From Atherinomorus stipes (taxonomy: Eukaryota; Chordata; Actinopteri; Atheriniformes; Atherinidae), in assembly GCA_023101725.1 (NCBI GenBank), contig JALJCO010013386.1:62001-126000 (forward strand): DNA of 64,000 nt, read 5' to 3'. Shown piece by piece: positions 10,147 to 23,700 of the stretch (the first letter of the stretch is position 1; every line of letters starts with the position of its first letter). The position numbers were made by a program, and so were the translations under genes. Below the pieces are notes generated by a model that was not told the DNA's origin, searched no databases, and saw only the letters and a program-made list of their open reading frames with translations.

Positions 10147-12393
10147 AACTACTGGCAAACAGGATTTTTGCTTTCTGGACCAGGGACGTCCTAGTTTCCC
10201 CCACCCCACTCTTGGGCATGTACAACCTCAAATAAAAACATCTGACCTATATCTAATTTTATTCTGAACAAAAACAAAGCCTGAATGTATAGAAGTTTGG
10301 GGAACAAAGTTAAACTCTATTGTTTCTGTTTCTGTGGGGGTTAAAAGGGCAAGTTGCTGCCAGGTGCTGACAATCGCATGATAAACTGATACTCGGCAAG
10401 GGTGAGTCCCTCTGTCAAACCAGATATTTTGGTAGTTTGCTGGTTGGAGCTTTAAGGTGGATGTTAACACAATACCAAGTAAAAAATGCTTCAGCAATGA
10501 TCTTAGAGAAGCTGCTACTCATCAATCTGGAAAGGGTTAGAAGGTCAAACTGTTTCAAAACTATCATTCTACAGAGAGAAAGACAGTTGAATAAAGTTTT
10601 TTTTTTAAGAAGAAAGTTCAAGGCAGCTGCAATTCTTCCAAACAACCCTGCCCCAAGCTCAGATCATGCAATGCTCTGAGGAAAAAAGAGCTTCCTCTTC
10701 CTCTTTACAGCAAATCTAGAACAGAGCATAAACAAATGTCCCCAAACCTCAATGAAAAGAAGCAACATTGTAAAAAAAGGAAAAAAAAAACCCCCCAAAA
10801 AGGGACTGGGAAACAAGCATCATACAAAAAAAGTTTTATTAGTTTGAAATCCCAAATTTTAAGACCTGGTTGTTTTTTCTTACATTCCGATATGTAAAAC
10901 ATTACAATTGAAGGAGTTTTTCACAGTATTTATGGCATTACAAATGAATAGTGGTGCCTAAATACATATGTGCTGATGTCTACATTTTCTTAAATGTTAA
11001 GCAAATATTCAAGTACTTACAAAACCTAAGAAAAAGGAAAAAGTATGTGGCCTGTGGAGAACCTGCTGATTCACTGTGTCCTGCAAAATGAGACTGCCCA
11101 GTATGAAATATCCCTCCAGATCAAAACCTTCCCACAGATTATTGTCCTGCAATGTGTAGATGAAAGGCTGTGAATGTTAAAGATCAACCAGGGCAGATGA
11201 AGCAGAGCATGAAGATGCCCTGCACATGTAACACAGCAAACATAGAGAGATCCAGGATTCTCGCACAGCTCAGGAGAGTTTCTTAAACCTAAACAACACT
11301 CATGATTTGAACAGAACAAGTTCTGTGGGATTTATCTGAGGCATTATAGATCAAGGAGCTGATACACAACTAATTATGACCTCATTTTCTCTGCAGCTGC
11401 AGAAACAGGAGGTTTAGCAACGTCAGCACAGTTAAACGTGGCTGATGAATTAATCATTTTTCAGGATTTGTTGGAGGACTGAAAGATAACTGCATAGAAC
11501 CAATTTTAGTTTTTGTTAAAAAAAAAAACAAAAAAAAAAAAACATGATGCCACAGGGGGTAGCAAAATCTCTACCCATTTGGGGTTTATTGTCTGACTAG
11601 CAGAAACATTTCACAACATTCATATTTCATCTTTCACTTTCTTCTAAACTATTTCTCTGCTCTATTTTTATCATTTTGCTTCAAAATCATTGAGCTGCTT
11701 CCCTCTGTGCATCTTAATGAGATCTGAGTCAGCAGGGTGTATCCTGCTTCGGCATGCCGGAGCACACCGAGAAGTATTTGTGTCACACAGTTGGTATTCC
11801 ATCCTGTCTCGCTGGGTGGCACACCAAAAATAAGCCGGCATCCTTTCATCAACCTGAAAGTAAGAGCTGACTGTGTCATTAACATGTTTTATTCTGGTCA
11901 GTAATTTGATTAAACAGGAAAAATTGAAACTGACCCTGTTTTGTTTGAGATGAACTGAAAGATGTCATGTTGGTCCTTCACTAGAGTCAACCAGCTTTGA
12001 CACTAACAGATGGACAGAAAAAAATAAAATGATACTGCGCTGATGTTATAGAGACTTGCACAGTCAATTAAAAGCATCTGCACAAAACTGCCATCTTTTG
12101 GATTACCAATGAAAGTACAGTTATATGATTCATAATACCAGTGTAAAAAGCAGTGCTTGTGATTTTCTTCATTTCTCTGTAGAAATTATGTAAATATTAA
12201 TCTTATTTTTACATAAACTCTATAATGTAGATTAAATAAGCCTCATTAAGAAAAAAGAGGGGCAATTGTATGTAACTTGTTCATACATGTATTGAGGAAA
12301 ATGACATTGGAAATCTGGAAGTAACAAATTTGTGAACCATAGCAACTGAGAGGTTATGAGAGGGTGAGATCAGTTTGAAGTTTTTATACATGG
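10147..12393. other. Intergenic, with unassigned minus-strand open stretches
   Basis: Mostly AT-rich. Three minus-strand segments look exon-like by splice signals and open frame (about 12008-11938, 11885-11649 and 11149-11040; see findings). I do not recognise the translations and do not call a gene. An A-rich tract lies at 11519-11542. Confidence 0.4.
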
Positions 12394-12665
12394 GAATTCA
12401 ACTCAATTCAAAAGTTTATTTTAATAGCACATTTAAAACAACCTCCATTAACCAAGATGCTTCACAACAGCAACTGCCTCACAGTTGGAATAGGCAATGA
12501 TAAAAGTCACATATAAAATTAGCAACAAAAAAACAAAAACAAAAGAGAATCATAAATAATTAAATGGTCACACATAATATTAACAATAAAACTAAAAAGG
12601 AACATTAAAAGTAACAAGCCATCATATTTAAGCTAGTGTTGAAGGCCAGGAAAGGAAACCAGGTG
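12394..12665. repeat. Fish interspersed repeat with TTTATT..ATAGCACATTT motif
   Basis: Contains TTCAAAAGTTTATTTTAATAGCACATTTAAAAC followed by sequence describing the same family as copies at 18845-19560, 47262-47325 and 52642-52715 (consensus core GTTTATTTRTATAGCACATTT ... AAAGTGCTTYACA). I take it to be the end of a LINE or LINE-tailed SINE in reverse orientation. Confidence 0.55.
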
Positions 12666-12997
12666 TGAGGGTCTGTTTTATTTTGCTGAAAGAACAGAAA
12701 TCAATCACATCTTCACATTTCAGTAGTTCTCTTGCATCAACGTCTCTTTCAATTAAGAAGGGGACTATCTCTAGGGAGGTAAGACCACACTGGTCTTACC
12801 TCCGGTCGAGACCGAGCGCCTGACCGCACTGAGGGCTGACCGCCCAGGGCAGGTAAGGTGCAGGGTCCATGGCCCCACAAGCCCAGGAGGAGCCCCACCA
12901 ATCAGATACTGTAGAAGGTCTAGCCAAAGCCCGGGAGGACTATCCCACCCCAACCGGCACAGATGAGCACCTGTTCCAACCATAGACCGTTAAAGCT

Positions 12998-13265
12998 AGG
13001 GTTGGCAATGTTGGAAAAACAGTTAGAGCAAGCCAAAATTTAAAAAACACACAACCTGAAACCACGCCTTCAGAGCGCAGGGACGTGTGCGCCAATGTTT
13101 TACAGCAGGTTAACGACAACAGCCGAGTGGATAGCTCGTTAGCTTGATCGTAAACAGCTGACGAACCACGTTTTAAAAAGCTTTAATCCACTCACCTCCA
13201 ACTCCTTCTGCGGTGTAAAAAGTACACACTGCAAACGCCAATGTCTCCGAGACTTAATCCTTATC
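12998..13265 (+). repeat. Interspersed repeat family X, copy 1
   Basis: This copy aligns by eye, in the same orientation, with 42572-42893 in an rfc1 intron. Shared blocks are AGGGTTGG..AT..TGGAAAAA.AGTT.GAGCAA, CACGCCT, CAGCCGAGTG.ATAGC..GTTAGCTTG, AACAGCTGA, CTCACCTCCAA and GTGTAAAAAGT.CACACTGCAAA. Class unknown; no coding capacity seen. Confidence 0.65.
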
Positions 13266-14490
13266 TGTTGTTTTGGGTTGGTTGGGTTTTTTGGCGCAGC
13301 AGCAGTTAGCAGTCCGTTAGCTATATTTGTTTACAGTGAGCAGCGCAGAGGGGGGTCACTGGGGGACAGAGAGGGGGGAGAGACAGAAACAGACATCCAG
13401 TAAAGGCATCAATTCGTTCTTTCTATACGTTGCGAATTACCAATTCCTGCCTTTTGGTGTGAATAGCAGGGGTTGGTCAGAGTTTTTACAGAACTGCAGC
13501 TCTCACAGAGGTCTGACTTTTTCTCTTCCTTTTTATGAATAGATTATGTATTGACTACTGTCAGGATTGAAGGACCATTTCACCCAGTAAAACAAAAAGT
13601 GTTTCTGAGCAAGATTACCAACTCTGGTAACCCTTACCGATCTTGCATTTCAGAAAGCACAGCAAGATTATTTGATTATAAACAGTCCCGCCTCACTCCT
13701 AAGACACCCCCTCCCTCTGCCTCCCAGTGCAGAAGCAAAGGTCTGACAGGCAGGTCCCTCTGCCAATCCTAGGGGTGCACCCCACTTCAAGAATTGGTTG
13801 GAGTTTTCATTGAAAATTTAGAGATTGGAATAATATTTTACTTTGTTAAATAGTGGGTCCGTCTTGTATTTTTGTTCCATTACCTCATCCATAGCATTTT
13901 ACCCTATTAAAAAATAGTGAAGCCAGTTGGGCGTGTCCCACCGTTGCCATCTTGCCGTGTCATGTGTGTCGTCACTCCCAGAAAATACTAAAATGGGCAA
14001 AGGCAAGGCCGCTCCGAGCTGCGGGGCAAATGATTGACAGCTGATGTACTCCGGGCTAAACGCTAACCGAGCTAACTCGGAACTAACAGGAGCTAACGAA
14101 GATTAGCCCCCTAAGTGGCGGGGTAAAGGTAAGACACGCTTAGACTTGCTATTAACTGACTAAAAAACACTGTTGTGCTACACTGCTACAAACTGAGACT
14201 TTACTGAGAGCAAACAAGGAGCTAACTAGGAGCCACCGGTCAGCAGGCCTGGCTTCCGGTCTGCCGCATGTCAATCAAAAGACACGCCCTTATTTATGTG
14301 TCATTTCAAGATTGAATAACATCTAAACGGATGAGTTAAAAAAAAATTCACCCCCTGTCACATTGACATGAAGGTAAACTTGACCTATTGAACCTTAAAC
14401 GATTTTTGGAACCAGGCTATAAACATTTATTTCTGCGGTGAAGTTGGTCTTTTTAACTTTGGAGTCTATGGAGATTTGCACTGTTTTGCA
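13266..14490. other. Intergenic, probable old repeats
   Basis: No gene seen. Blocks such as GCTAACGCTAACCGAGCTAAC-like runs around 14060-14130 and repeated 'cagtgaagccagttgggcg' style sequence suggest degraded repeats. I cannot assign a family. Confidence 0.35.
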
Positions 14491-14559
14491 GTCAGCCCCT
14501 AGTGGATGAAGGGAGAACTACAAATAATGACTTCTTCCAGGTAGACTCATAGTTGGCCA

Positions 14560-15345
14560 CTGGAGGTTGCTGCTTGGTTCCAACACCCCCACCCCACTGG
14601 TGCCCCCCACCTCGGGCACCAGGACACCACCACCCCAACCACCACATATGCTCGTCCCTCCACCCCAGCCCACACATACCACACTCCTCCCTTCACACGC
14701 ACACACACACTCATACCTCCTTCCCCCACACACACACCTCACCCTCACACTCACTCCTCACTCCACCCCAAACTCGTACACAGACACACACATGCAGTCC
14801 TACCTCCACACACATACCTCACCCCCCCACACCCACCCCTCACTCCGACAGGCAAGAGTATCGCAACCCAAAATATGCCCCCCACCAGGACCCTGCACCC
14901 CCACTTTCCAGGACCTCCATAGGGTGGGTCGAGCCAGGAGCCGCCACCACCTACGACCAGGCACACGGCTGCTGCAGTCAAAGGGCCACTGCCAACCTGT
15001 GGAGGCTCCCACCCACAGCATGTCAAGGGGGAAAATCATACCTCTCCTTGCACCCATACAAGCCCACACACACTACCTCGTACCTCACCTACTCACACCT
15101 GCATCCCCCACCCCCTGCACACACACATCCCCATGCACACACACACACCAAGGTGTACCCTGGGACCTGGTGCAGCAATCAGGCATCAGGACATGCACCA
15201 GCCCAACCTGTTAGAGAGGAACGCCCCAGTCAGGCCCCCAGCCACCAAGTACCTGCTGCCAACATCCAACCACCAAAGCAACCAGGCCGCACCCCTCCAC
15301 CTACTGTACTTCCACCTAGCGATGGAGCTAATCACAGGGGACCGG
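14560..15345 (+). repeat. C/A-rich low-complexity block
   Basis: About 790 bp with almost no G on the plus strand, built from CACACA, CCCCCACC and CTCACACTC units. Long open frames in several registers here are a by-product of the base composition and encode His/Pro/Thr-rich strings. The minus strand is G-rich with repeated GGGG/GGTGGGG runs. Confidence 0.75.
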
Positions 15346-15529
15346 GAATAGAATTTATCCAACTGATTCTTAGAGGAGGCAGACATTGTCTCAATACTGA
15401 TATGGTCTACTAAGACATTCCTAAACTGACTAACACGGGTTATTTTTGAATTTTCAGTTTACCACAATAGTTTTCTTTGCAACGCATAAAACAGTACAAT
15501 TATGTGCAACATCATTTACCATATTGATC

Positions 15530-16610
15530 TTGCCCACGTCACCCAGTAAATACAGTGTGAGGCTTGCAGAAATATTTCACCTGAGCCATGTTGACAAGTC
15601 GTCTCACACCTGAAGCCAGAACCTTCGGACAGGTGGACAAGACCACAAAGTAATTGTCGGTAGTATTCTTACAATGTGCGCAGATATTTGAAAGTGACAG
15701 ACCCATTTTGAACAACCTTTGTCCTGTATAATGAACTCTAAGTAAAACTTTGAATTGTATCAGTTGCAAATTTGAGTATTAGTAATTTTCAATGTGGTAA
15801 AGCATATCTGCATCCATGTGTTTTGATTGAAGTTGCTGGAGAAGTCAGCCTCACATTTTAAATCGGGAGGGAGATGGAATCATTCAAATCTAATAACAAT
15901 CTATAGCAGTTTTTGGTTACGAACATTCAAAAATTCTGTATTCCTGATAGGACGCTGCAGGTTCAGTTAGTGAAATGGATTTTTTTTTTCTTTTAACCTA
16001 GTATAGATTTAAGTTGATGGTATTCTAAGAATTTGGTGCTGCTGATCCCATTTTGTGATGTGAATGTATTAAATGACAGACAATTTCCATTTTCTGTAAC
16101 ATGTCTTCTGTGTTTTCTTCCTTTATCTTTCCAATGTACAAAATCAATCATTTTCTTGTTTTTGTTATTCCAGATGGGTGTAAGCTTACATGGCATAACA
16201 GAAGACTTGGTTAATTTTAGAAATTCCCACTAGGCCTTTCAAAGAAGAGCAGATGTTGATTCTTTTAAAACATTTATGAGTTTTGATTGTTGAGCTTATG
16301 GATTGAAAATCAGAGATGACTAAATCCCCACACAATGCTTCTTCTGTGTAGCCATGGTTGATTTATGTGGCTAGGTTTAAGCCATTTGGAGATATACTGT
16401 AGCTTGTTAACTAAGAAATGGAATTATAGTCAGGTAAGTCTGATCCACCTCTGTCCTCAGACAGTTATATAGTTTTGAAACTGATACATGATGACTGGTT
16501 TTTCCCCCAAAAATGTTATAAATATGAGTCCAGTTACATGTATCTATCCATCTGGACCTGGGGCTGTATTGTTGGGCATTGAGAGCCTCATGGAGTTCAC
16601 TTAAAGGGGT
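15530..16610 (-). mobile_element. Decayed L1-type LINE fragment
   Basis: Read on the minus strand, 16590-16545 carries HEALNAQQYS followed, after a frameshift, by the reverse-transcriptase motif APGPDG. Nearer the 3' end, 15769-15540 encodes LIQFKVLLRVHYTGQRLFK and a C..C...C-type knuckle, the C-terminal signature of L1 ORF2. The two are only about 0.9 kb apart, so part of the reverse transcriptase is deleted. Confidence 0.65.
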
Positions 16611-17009
16611 GAGTCTATGCCATCATGTTCTCCACTTATAGTTTTTAAAGACTGATATCGTTAAAATAGTATATCAATACTGTTGTCTGTGGGGTTTATT
16701 TGTGATTTATATAATGTTTTGTAAAATCTCAAAAGACATTATTTATCTTGTGAAGGTCATGGCTGATATTAACTCCTGGATCTGTACCACAGGGGAGATT
16801 ATTGTTTTCCCCTTGTTTGTTTTTAACAGATTAGCCAAAAATCTTCCGGATCTGTTAAGTTTAGTTTTCCTAATATTGTTCAGTGTGTGTTCTTCAGGGG
16901 ACACCTGGTATACATATTCTAATGATTTAATTCTAACTGAAATTTTGTTGTCCTCATATTACTGCTTTTCCTGCTTCCCAAAGGACACACAGCTCAACCA
17001 GTTGTTTGC

Positions 17010-17010
<1 letters not shown>

Positions 17011-17072
<62 letters not shown>
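17011..17072. repeat. TA tract
   Basis: About 30 TA units with one TG interruption near 17041. Confidence 0.9.
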
Positions 17073-17076
<4 letters not shown>

Positions 17077-17087
17077 CATACATATAT

Positions 17088-17310
17088 GAAATGAAATGAA
17101 ATGAAAAATACTTTATTTATCCCAGAAGGGAAATTCAACAATGTAAAAAAGCTCTCTTTTTTTTTTTTTTTTTTTTGTTTAAACAATATAACATTGATAA
17201 TAATAATGTCAGTCGGTCAGTCAGTCTTGTTCTTTAGGGTGATGACTGCTGGTAGGAATGAATTTCTGTATCTCTCCGTCCTACAGCGAACATGACGCAG
17301 TCTCCCACTG
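17088..17310 (-). repeat. LINE-type 3' end fragment
   Basis: Contains ATACTTTATTTATCCCAGAA...GGAAATTCAACAATGTAA, then GGGTGATGACTGCTGGTAGG...TCCGTCCTACAGCG. These blocks recur in many fish genomes as the 3' part of a non-LTR retrotransposon in reverse orientation. GAAAT repeats precede it. TA tracts lie on either side. Confidence 0.5.
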
Positions 17311-17329
17311 AACACACTCTGTTGATTCT

Positions 17330-17444
<115 letters not shown>

Positions 17445-17561
17445 TACATACTCTAGTAATATTGACCATTTGCTTTTAAGACAACAAGAATATGTCCCCC
17501 CTTTTTTCCGCTTCCAACACTTTTAGATTTTTAATGAAAGGTTAAGGATAGATAAACACTT

Positions 17562-17736
17562 GATGTATGGGATTTGTAGTGGAGACACCTCATTGGCTAA
17601 TCACTGTTGCTATGACATCGCCATCGCAGACGCTTCAGAGCAAAGCATCATGGGAAACACACACAACATTTTTTACGAAGATGTTTTAAAATGAAGTACT
17701 CCTCCATTCAGTTTTAAGTGATTAAACGGCATCAAA
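17562..17736 (+). promoter_or_regulatory. wdr19: wdr19 promoter and 5' UTR region
   Basis: Three promoter motifs sit within 60 bp. On the minus strand, 17562-17580 reads ACTACAAATCCCATACATC, close to the ZNF143/SBS consensus ACTACAnyTCCCArnATGC. An inverted CCAAT box (ATTGG) is at 17592-17596. An X-box-like element, GTTGCTATGACATC, is at 17606-17619; it matches 13 of 14 positions of the RFX consensus GTHNYYATRRNAAC. RFX factors are established regulators of ciliary genes. There is no TATA box. A 14-codon upstream ATG reading frame (17650-17694) would lie in the leader if transcription starts before it. Confidence 0.6.
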
Positions 17737-20700
17737 ATGAAGGTTGGTACCAAAAAAAGAAGTGAAACTCCAGTTTTTACTCCTGATTTTACTTATAGCA
17801 TGTTGACTTTTATCACATTTGCGTGCTTTAGCGAGCGAGCTATATAATTGCTAACTGTAGGCAGCTCCAAGCTATCATGTTTGCTAAGGTAACGCAAGTT
17901 AAACTAAACAGCGTTGTGTGTTTTTTTGTTTTATGTTTTGGCTTATGAGTTAACCAGTCCACAAACGAACTGCATTCCTACGTGTTCTGTGGTAAATTAA
18001 ACCCCTTTATCAAATAAGACATTTTTATTTAGAGTGAAATGTAATGTTCTCTCCGTTACTGACACACCTGCGTTTCATGTAGCCTTCTAGACAGATAATG
18101 AATAACAAAATACATTGTAAATAATAAAGTAATAGATATATATCTGTTACTGTTATTTAGTGGAAATGGCCTTCTTCAACACGTTACTGGCACCTGTGGG
18201 ACGTAACAGATAAAATTTCATTTAAAATGTCTTGTGTCAGTTTGTATTTATTTCCAATAAACTTAGGTGGTTGATTAAATTTTCCACACGTAGGAATGGA
18301 ATTAATCAGAGTCAAAGATAGTAAACACAAATTAGATGTTATAAAAACTAAGTCAAGATCACAGGCGTTGTTTCCAGGAAGGTTGGGTTATTTTCTAAAA
18401 TGCAATAAGATTTTATTTATGTGTATATATATAATCATAAAATACATGTTATTTGCTTGAAGCCTTTCTGTTTGTTTTTTACAGACATACCAAGAACTTT
18501 ACTTTTTAGTGTGTTTGTTGGCTATTCGTCATTGTTTTTATGAAAACATATGTTTATTTAATGTATTATGCTAGAAGCACCTTAACATGGATAAATAAGT
18601 AAATATACTTTTTAAGAAAAGCTTTCTGAAGATCTGGGAAATTGGGGTACTAATTGTTACCAACAGTTTCCCAAAAAGGAATCTGTATTTGTTTTTTTCT
18701 TAATGCAAGATTTCAGCTGCATCAGTCAGTTATTGTTCTCTGATTCTCCTGCTTCTAATGTTAGAGGTTCGAGATCTTTGTTGTCATTGTTATAGGAACA
18801 GTGAAAATCAGTTTAGCAGCCCCATTCAGCAGTATACTAAGGGCAAGGTAAGTTTATTTATATAGCACGTTTTATTTACAAGACAATTTAAAGCGTTTTT
18901 ACATTAACCTCCACAAGCATTACTGGTGAATGCAGAAAAAACATTGAAAAGAAGATGAAAATTATAAAGTAAAATGAAATCATATTAATACATTGTATTG
19001 TAAAATAGCTAAAATCAATTAAGCCGATTAAAAGGAGCAACAGTCTAGACCAGTTAAAAGATACCGTGCAGATTTTATGTTTAGGTGCGTGAGAAAAGAA
19101 ATGTTTTTAACTTGGATTTAAAGCTGTCTACAGTAGATGAAAGTTTGCAGTTTGTTTCACTTATTTGCAGCATAACAACTAAAGGCGACTTCTCCATGAT
19201 TAGTGTGGACTCTGGTCTGGACTAACCGACTCTTGGATAGAAGAGATCTACTAAGTTTATAGTCTGAACATATCACAGATGTGTTCTGGGTCCAAACCGT
19301 TTTGGGATTTGTAAACAATTAGTAGGATTTTGAAATCTATTCTCTGTCTGACTTGAGGCCAGTGTAAAGATTTTTAAAACTGGTGTGATGTGTTCAGACC
19401 TCTTAGTCCTGGTTAAAACTCGAGCAGCAGCGTTCTGGATGAGCTGCAGCTGTTTGATGCTCTGTTCAGGAAGTCATGTTAAAAGACCATAACGGTGATC
19501 CAGTCTACTGGACATGAACGCATGAATGAGTTTCTCCTGGTCTTTCTGGGATTCAAAAATTCTTACTTAAAATGCAAACTCAGTTATAATGAAATAGACC
19601 AAAAATATATAAAAAGACGAGTCTATACAACAAAATATGAGAATATAAATAGATACACACAAGCTGCATTTGAAGAACAGAGTGTGTATAAATAGTTCAT
19701 GAATATCAATAAATATTGCACTGAGGGAGGGTGGATATATTGCACTGTCTGGGTGTAGGTGGTTATTCTGTCAGTGGCGTAATGGGTGGGGGGTAGGTAT
19801 ATATGGAGTATGTGCTATGCATAATTGATAAGAGACAGATTCATCCAGAATGAGGTCAGCAAATATCTCCTAATTTTTCAGTCTATACTTCACCACCAGT
19901 GATGCATTAACATGCATAAAAGTTCCTTTTTGGTGAGATTGTACCGCAACTGTATATCTTTGTAAAACAATGAAACAGAACCAGAGATGATCATTAACTC
20001 CTGCCATCAGCTGCGAAGAAGTACTCCCCATCAATAAGATATTCATTTTATTTTCATAATTTGTGATCCTCAAAGAATCAAACAGAAAACCCCTAAAAAG
20101 CAATCTTTATCTCCACAGAGTGTCTTTGTGCTTGCTGACAAAGCCTGGGCAGGTTCTAATCTGCTGTATAAGTGGCAGAAAAGTCTTGGGAATTACATTG
20201 CTGTTGCTGGGTGAGTAACCTGATGGGATACAGAATATAACCCTTAAAACCATGTGATAATCTACTGCTCTTATTATGACTTGGAAAATTAGCTGAGAAT
20301 TTGAATTTTTACAGACAGGACAACACAGTGAAAATATTTGATCGGCACGGACACAAGTGGACTGAACTCACCCTTCCAGGGTAAGAGTGAGACGGTGTAG
20401 CTTTAGGTTTCCACTTTGGTCCCATCGGGGTCCGGTATTTACCGCTCATTGCTTCAAAGTTTTCTCCTGCTCCGATTAGGCGCTGTATGGGAATGGACTG
20501 GGATAAGGATGGGGATATTTTGGCAGTAATAGCAGCAAAATCCAGCTCCATCTACCTCTGGGATGCCAGTGTCAATAAAACATCCCAGATAGACAGTGGT
20601 ATGAGGTATGACGAGCATGTTTTCTCCTTTTGAAGAAAGAGAGGTTATTCTTCTAACACTCTGGATTTGTCTCCTTACTGTTGGTGATTTAAGCAAAGAC

Positions 20701-23700
20701 CAGATGTCCTTCATCTTATGGTCAAAATCTGGCCCACTGTTGGCTGTTGGAACAGCCAAAGGAAACCTGCTGATCTACAATCAGCAGACGTCTCGCAAGA
20801 TCCCAATACTGGGTAAAACATGCCCAACACAACATCTTTTTACAGGTTATTAGTCTTTAGTCAGTATTATAATATTGATTACATGTACCACTCTTTCTAC
20901 ATGCTAGGTAAGCACACGAAGAAAATCACCTGTGGGTGTTGGAGCTCCCAGAACCTTCTGGCTCTGGGAAGTGATGACAACACTTTGAGCATCAGCAATC
21001 ACGAGGGGGACACCATCAGACAGGTAGCGAGGCTGAGTCAGGATGTGTTGATGACAGCGCAGACACAGACTTGACCACTGTGTCACTGCTAGTGTCATCC
21101 AGGTTCAATGTCAGAACGGAGAGAAACATAAAGATGGAAAACAGGATCCGGTTATTCTTTCTAATCTTTTGTCAGGCCACGCTTCACGGAGAGCCAGCTG
21201 AAATTTACTTCTCAGTGATGAAGACGGATGAAAGGTCTTCTCAAGGGGAGAACACTGTAAGCTTGTTTTCTGTAACTTTCATTTGTTTTATTTAACAATA
21301 TATGCATGCTGTTTGCGGCTACATATTGATAGAAGCGTTCAATGTGCAATATCTTAGTTGAATATTGAAGTGACAATATCATTTTCAGTATAAAAACAAT
21401 TGTTGAACATATGGTGTACAGTATATCTCAAGTGCATGAATGAGGGTTGCACAGAAGCATAAAGTTGAATGCAGCGCTCACTAATAGAAATCTGTTCAAA
21501 TAAAACTCCTTGTGTAGATGAAGAGATGTCATGGCCATTGTTGACTTTGTTGCAATCACTGACCTTCAGGTGAGCATGATTGTGGACAAGAAGATACTGA
21601 CACTTTTCAATGTCAACGACCCTCAAAACCCGATAGAGCTGACCTTTCAGCGGCGCTATGGACATATTGTGTCCTACCGCTGGTACTAAGCACACTCACA
21701 CACTCACACTCTGCTTAACTCTGGTACTAAATCAAGCCTGAGATATTTGTACTGAATCTTGCTCCTTGTTCTCTCTGACTGTCCAGGTACGGTGATGGCT
21801 ATATTCTCATTGGCTTCTCTCATGGATATTTTGTGGGTATTTCCACACACATCAGGGAGATTGGAGGAGAACTCTATCAGGCTCACAACCATAAAGATAG
21901 TCTGAACAGTGTGGCGATCTCATCAGCATTAAACAAGGCTGCTACGTGTGGGGATAACAGGTACACAGGCTTTCAAGGAAAACACCCTTTTTTTGTTAAA
22001 GGTGAAATAATGAAACTCCTGTGTTTTGCTGCAGCATAAAGATCTATGAGCTGTCTGATCTCAAAGAGATCAGCAATATAGTTCAACTGGATGATGAGAC
22101 CAAAGGTGACTTTTTAATCAACAGCAATCTTGATAAACTCTTTGCTTGTATCTTGAATACAACATACACATCTCCTCATCTCGTCCTGTAGGTCTGGATC
22201 AGATGAGCTGGACAGATGATGGACAGCTGTTGGCTGTTTCCACACAAAAAGGGACACTTCATGTCTTCCTGACAAAACTACCCATCCTCGGGGACAGCTT
22301 CGGTACCCGGCTGGCCTACCTCACCTCCCTCCTGGAGGTCACTGTCTCCAACCAAGTGGAAGGGGTGAGAACACAATCATGCATTTAAAAATAGAGTGCA
22401 ACATTTAAACTTTTAAATAAGAAAATTTGTGTTAAACAAGAAACAGAAGAAAAGAGAAGCACAGTAAGAAATCAAATCAACACTTAATTTAAACTTGAGA
22501 AAATGTTAAGTTTTCTGCAGAAATAACAAAGTTCCTAAGAGGTGAGGATGCAGAAATACAGTCCTCCTCAAAATTATTCATACCCTCCAATTAAAGAAGG
22601 AAAAGATCAACTGTCAGTGAAATAAGTTGAAATTGACAAAAGTAATAATAAATAAAATATCTATGAAAGTCATGACATTGATTTTGAATTGTGGTTCAAC
22701 AGAAATATTAAAAAACACACACAAAATAAAACAAGCATGATGCAGCTCCGAAGCTAAAAATGTAATCGGGTGTTTTCTCTAATGTTCAAAAAGACTTCTG
22801 CTCCCGTTGACAGGTTCACTGTTCCTGGGAAAGGTGCTCTAATGTGTCTGGGACAGTTGTGTTTGTTTATTTTTTAATTATTATTTTCAATTACAATTCA
22901 AATGCAATATTTTATTTTACTAAAGTTTTTTTTTTTTTTTTTTCATTTTTTAGTGTCCCAAACAAGCTGCCAGACATTTGTTTTATTACAGAACTTTTTA
23001 ATTTGGAGTGATTTAAAAACTCAAATATATGTTATATCTCAAATATATATTTCCCCTTAAATGAAAATGATTGCTGGCAAAGACGAGTATTTAGGATGAA
23101 AAAGAATGAAAAAGAAGGACCACTGACTTTGTTCGTGAATATACCATATTTGGGAGCTAGATCTAGTGTGCAGCTCAATCCTTTTTCATCTTATTATCTG
23201 AGTTTTTTTATGGTCCCGCACCTCTTATTAATATTTTTAGGATGTGCGTGATTTTGCACCTTTTTAAAGACAAGTAATTTAGACTTACTTTCCTGTGCCC
23301 ATCCTGGAGGATATTAGCAGAAATGTTTAATTTATTATGGTAACTCCTTTGTACGCGGCTTTACTTTTCACTGATTAAATTTGACATGTCTGGCTTTTTT
23401 TCTTTTTTTTTTTTTTTTAGATGTTTGGCTCGCTAACAAGACTACAAATCATAATAAAAATAAATCTGTACTGGATGATTATCAGCAAATAAAAAAGAAA
23501 GAATATGAAGATTATACAGTTTATAAGGCAGAGCCAGTGGTGTTTTTCAAAGATTAGATTTCATATTCAGTCCCTTATTTTTGCACCTGTTGTAGGAAAG
23601 TCCTGTAGCCATACAGGTGGAGGTTGAGCCCACATTCATCGCAGTGGGACCATACCATGTGGCTGTGGGAATGAACAACAGAGCCTGGTTTTACGCCTTG

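Noticed and set aside
14553..15413. 286-codon open frame on the plus strand
   Set aside because: Composition artefact of the CA/CCC-rich block: several overlapping frames are open, the translation is low-complexity His/Thr/Pro, and no splice or promoter context supports it.
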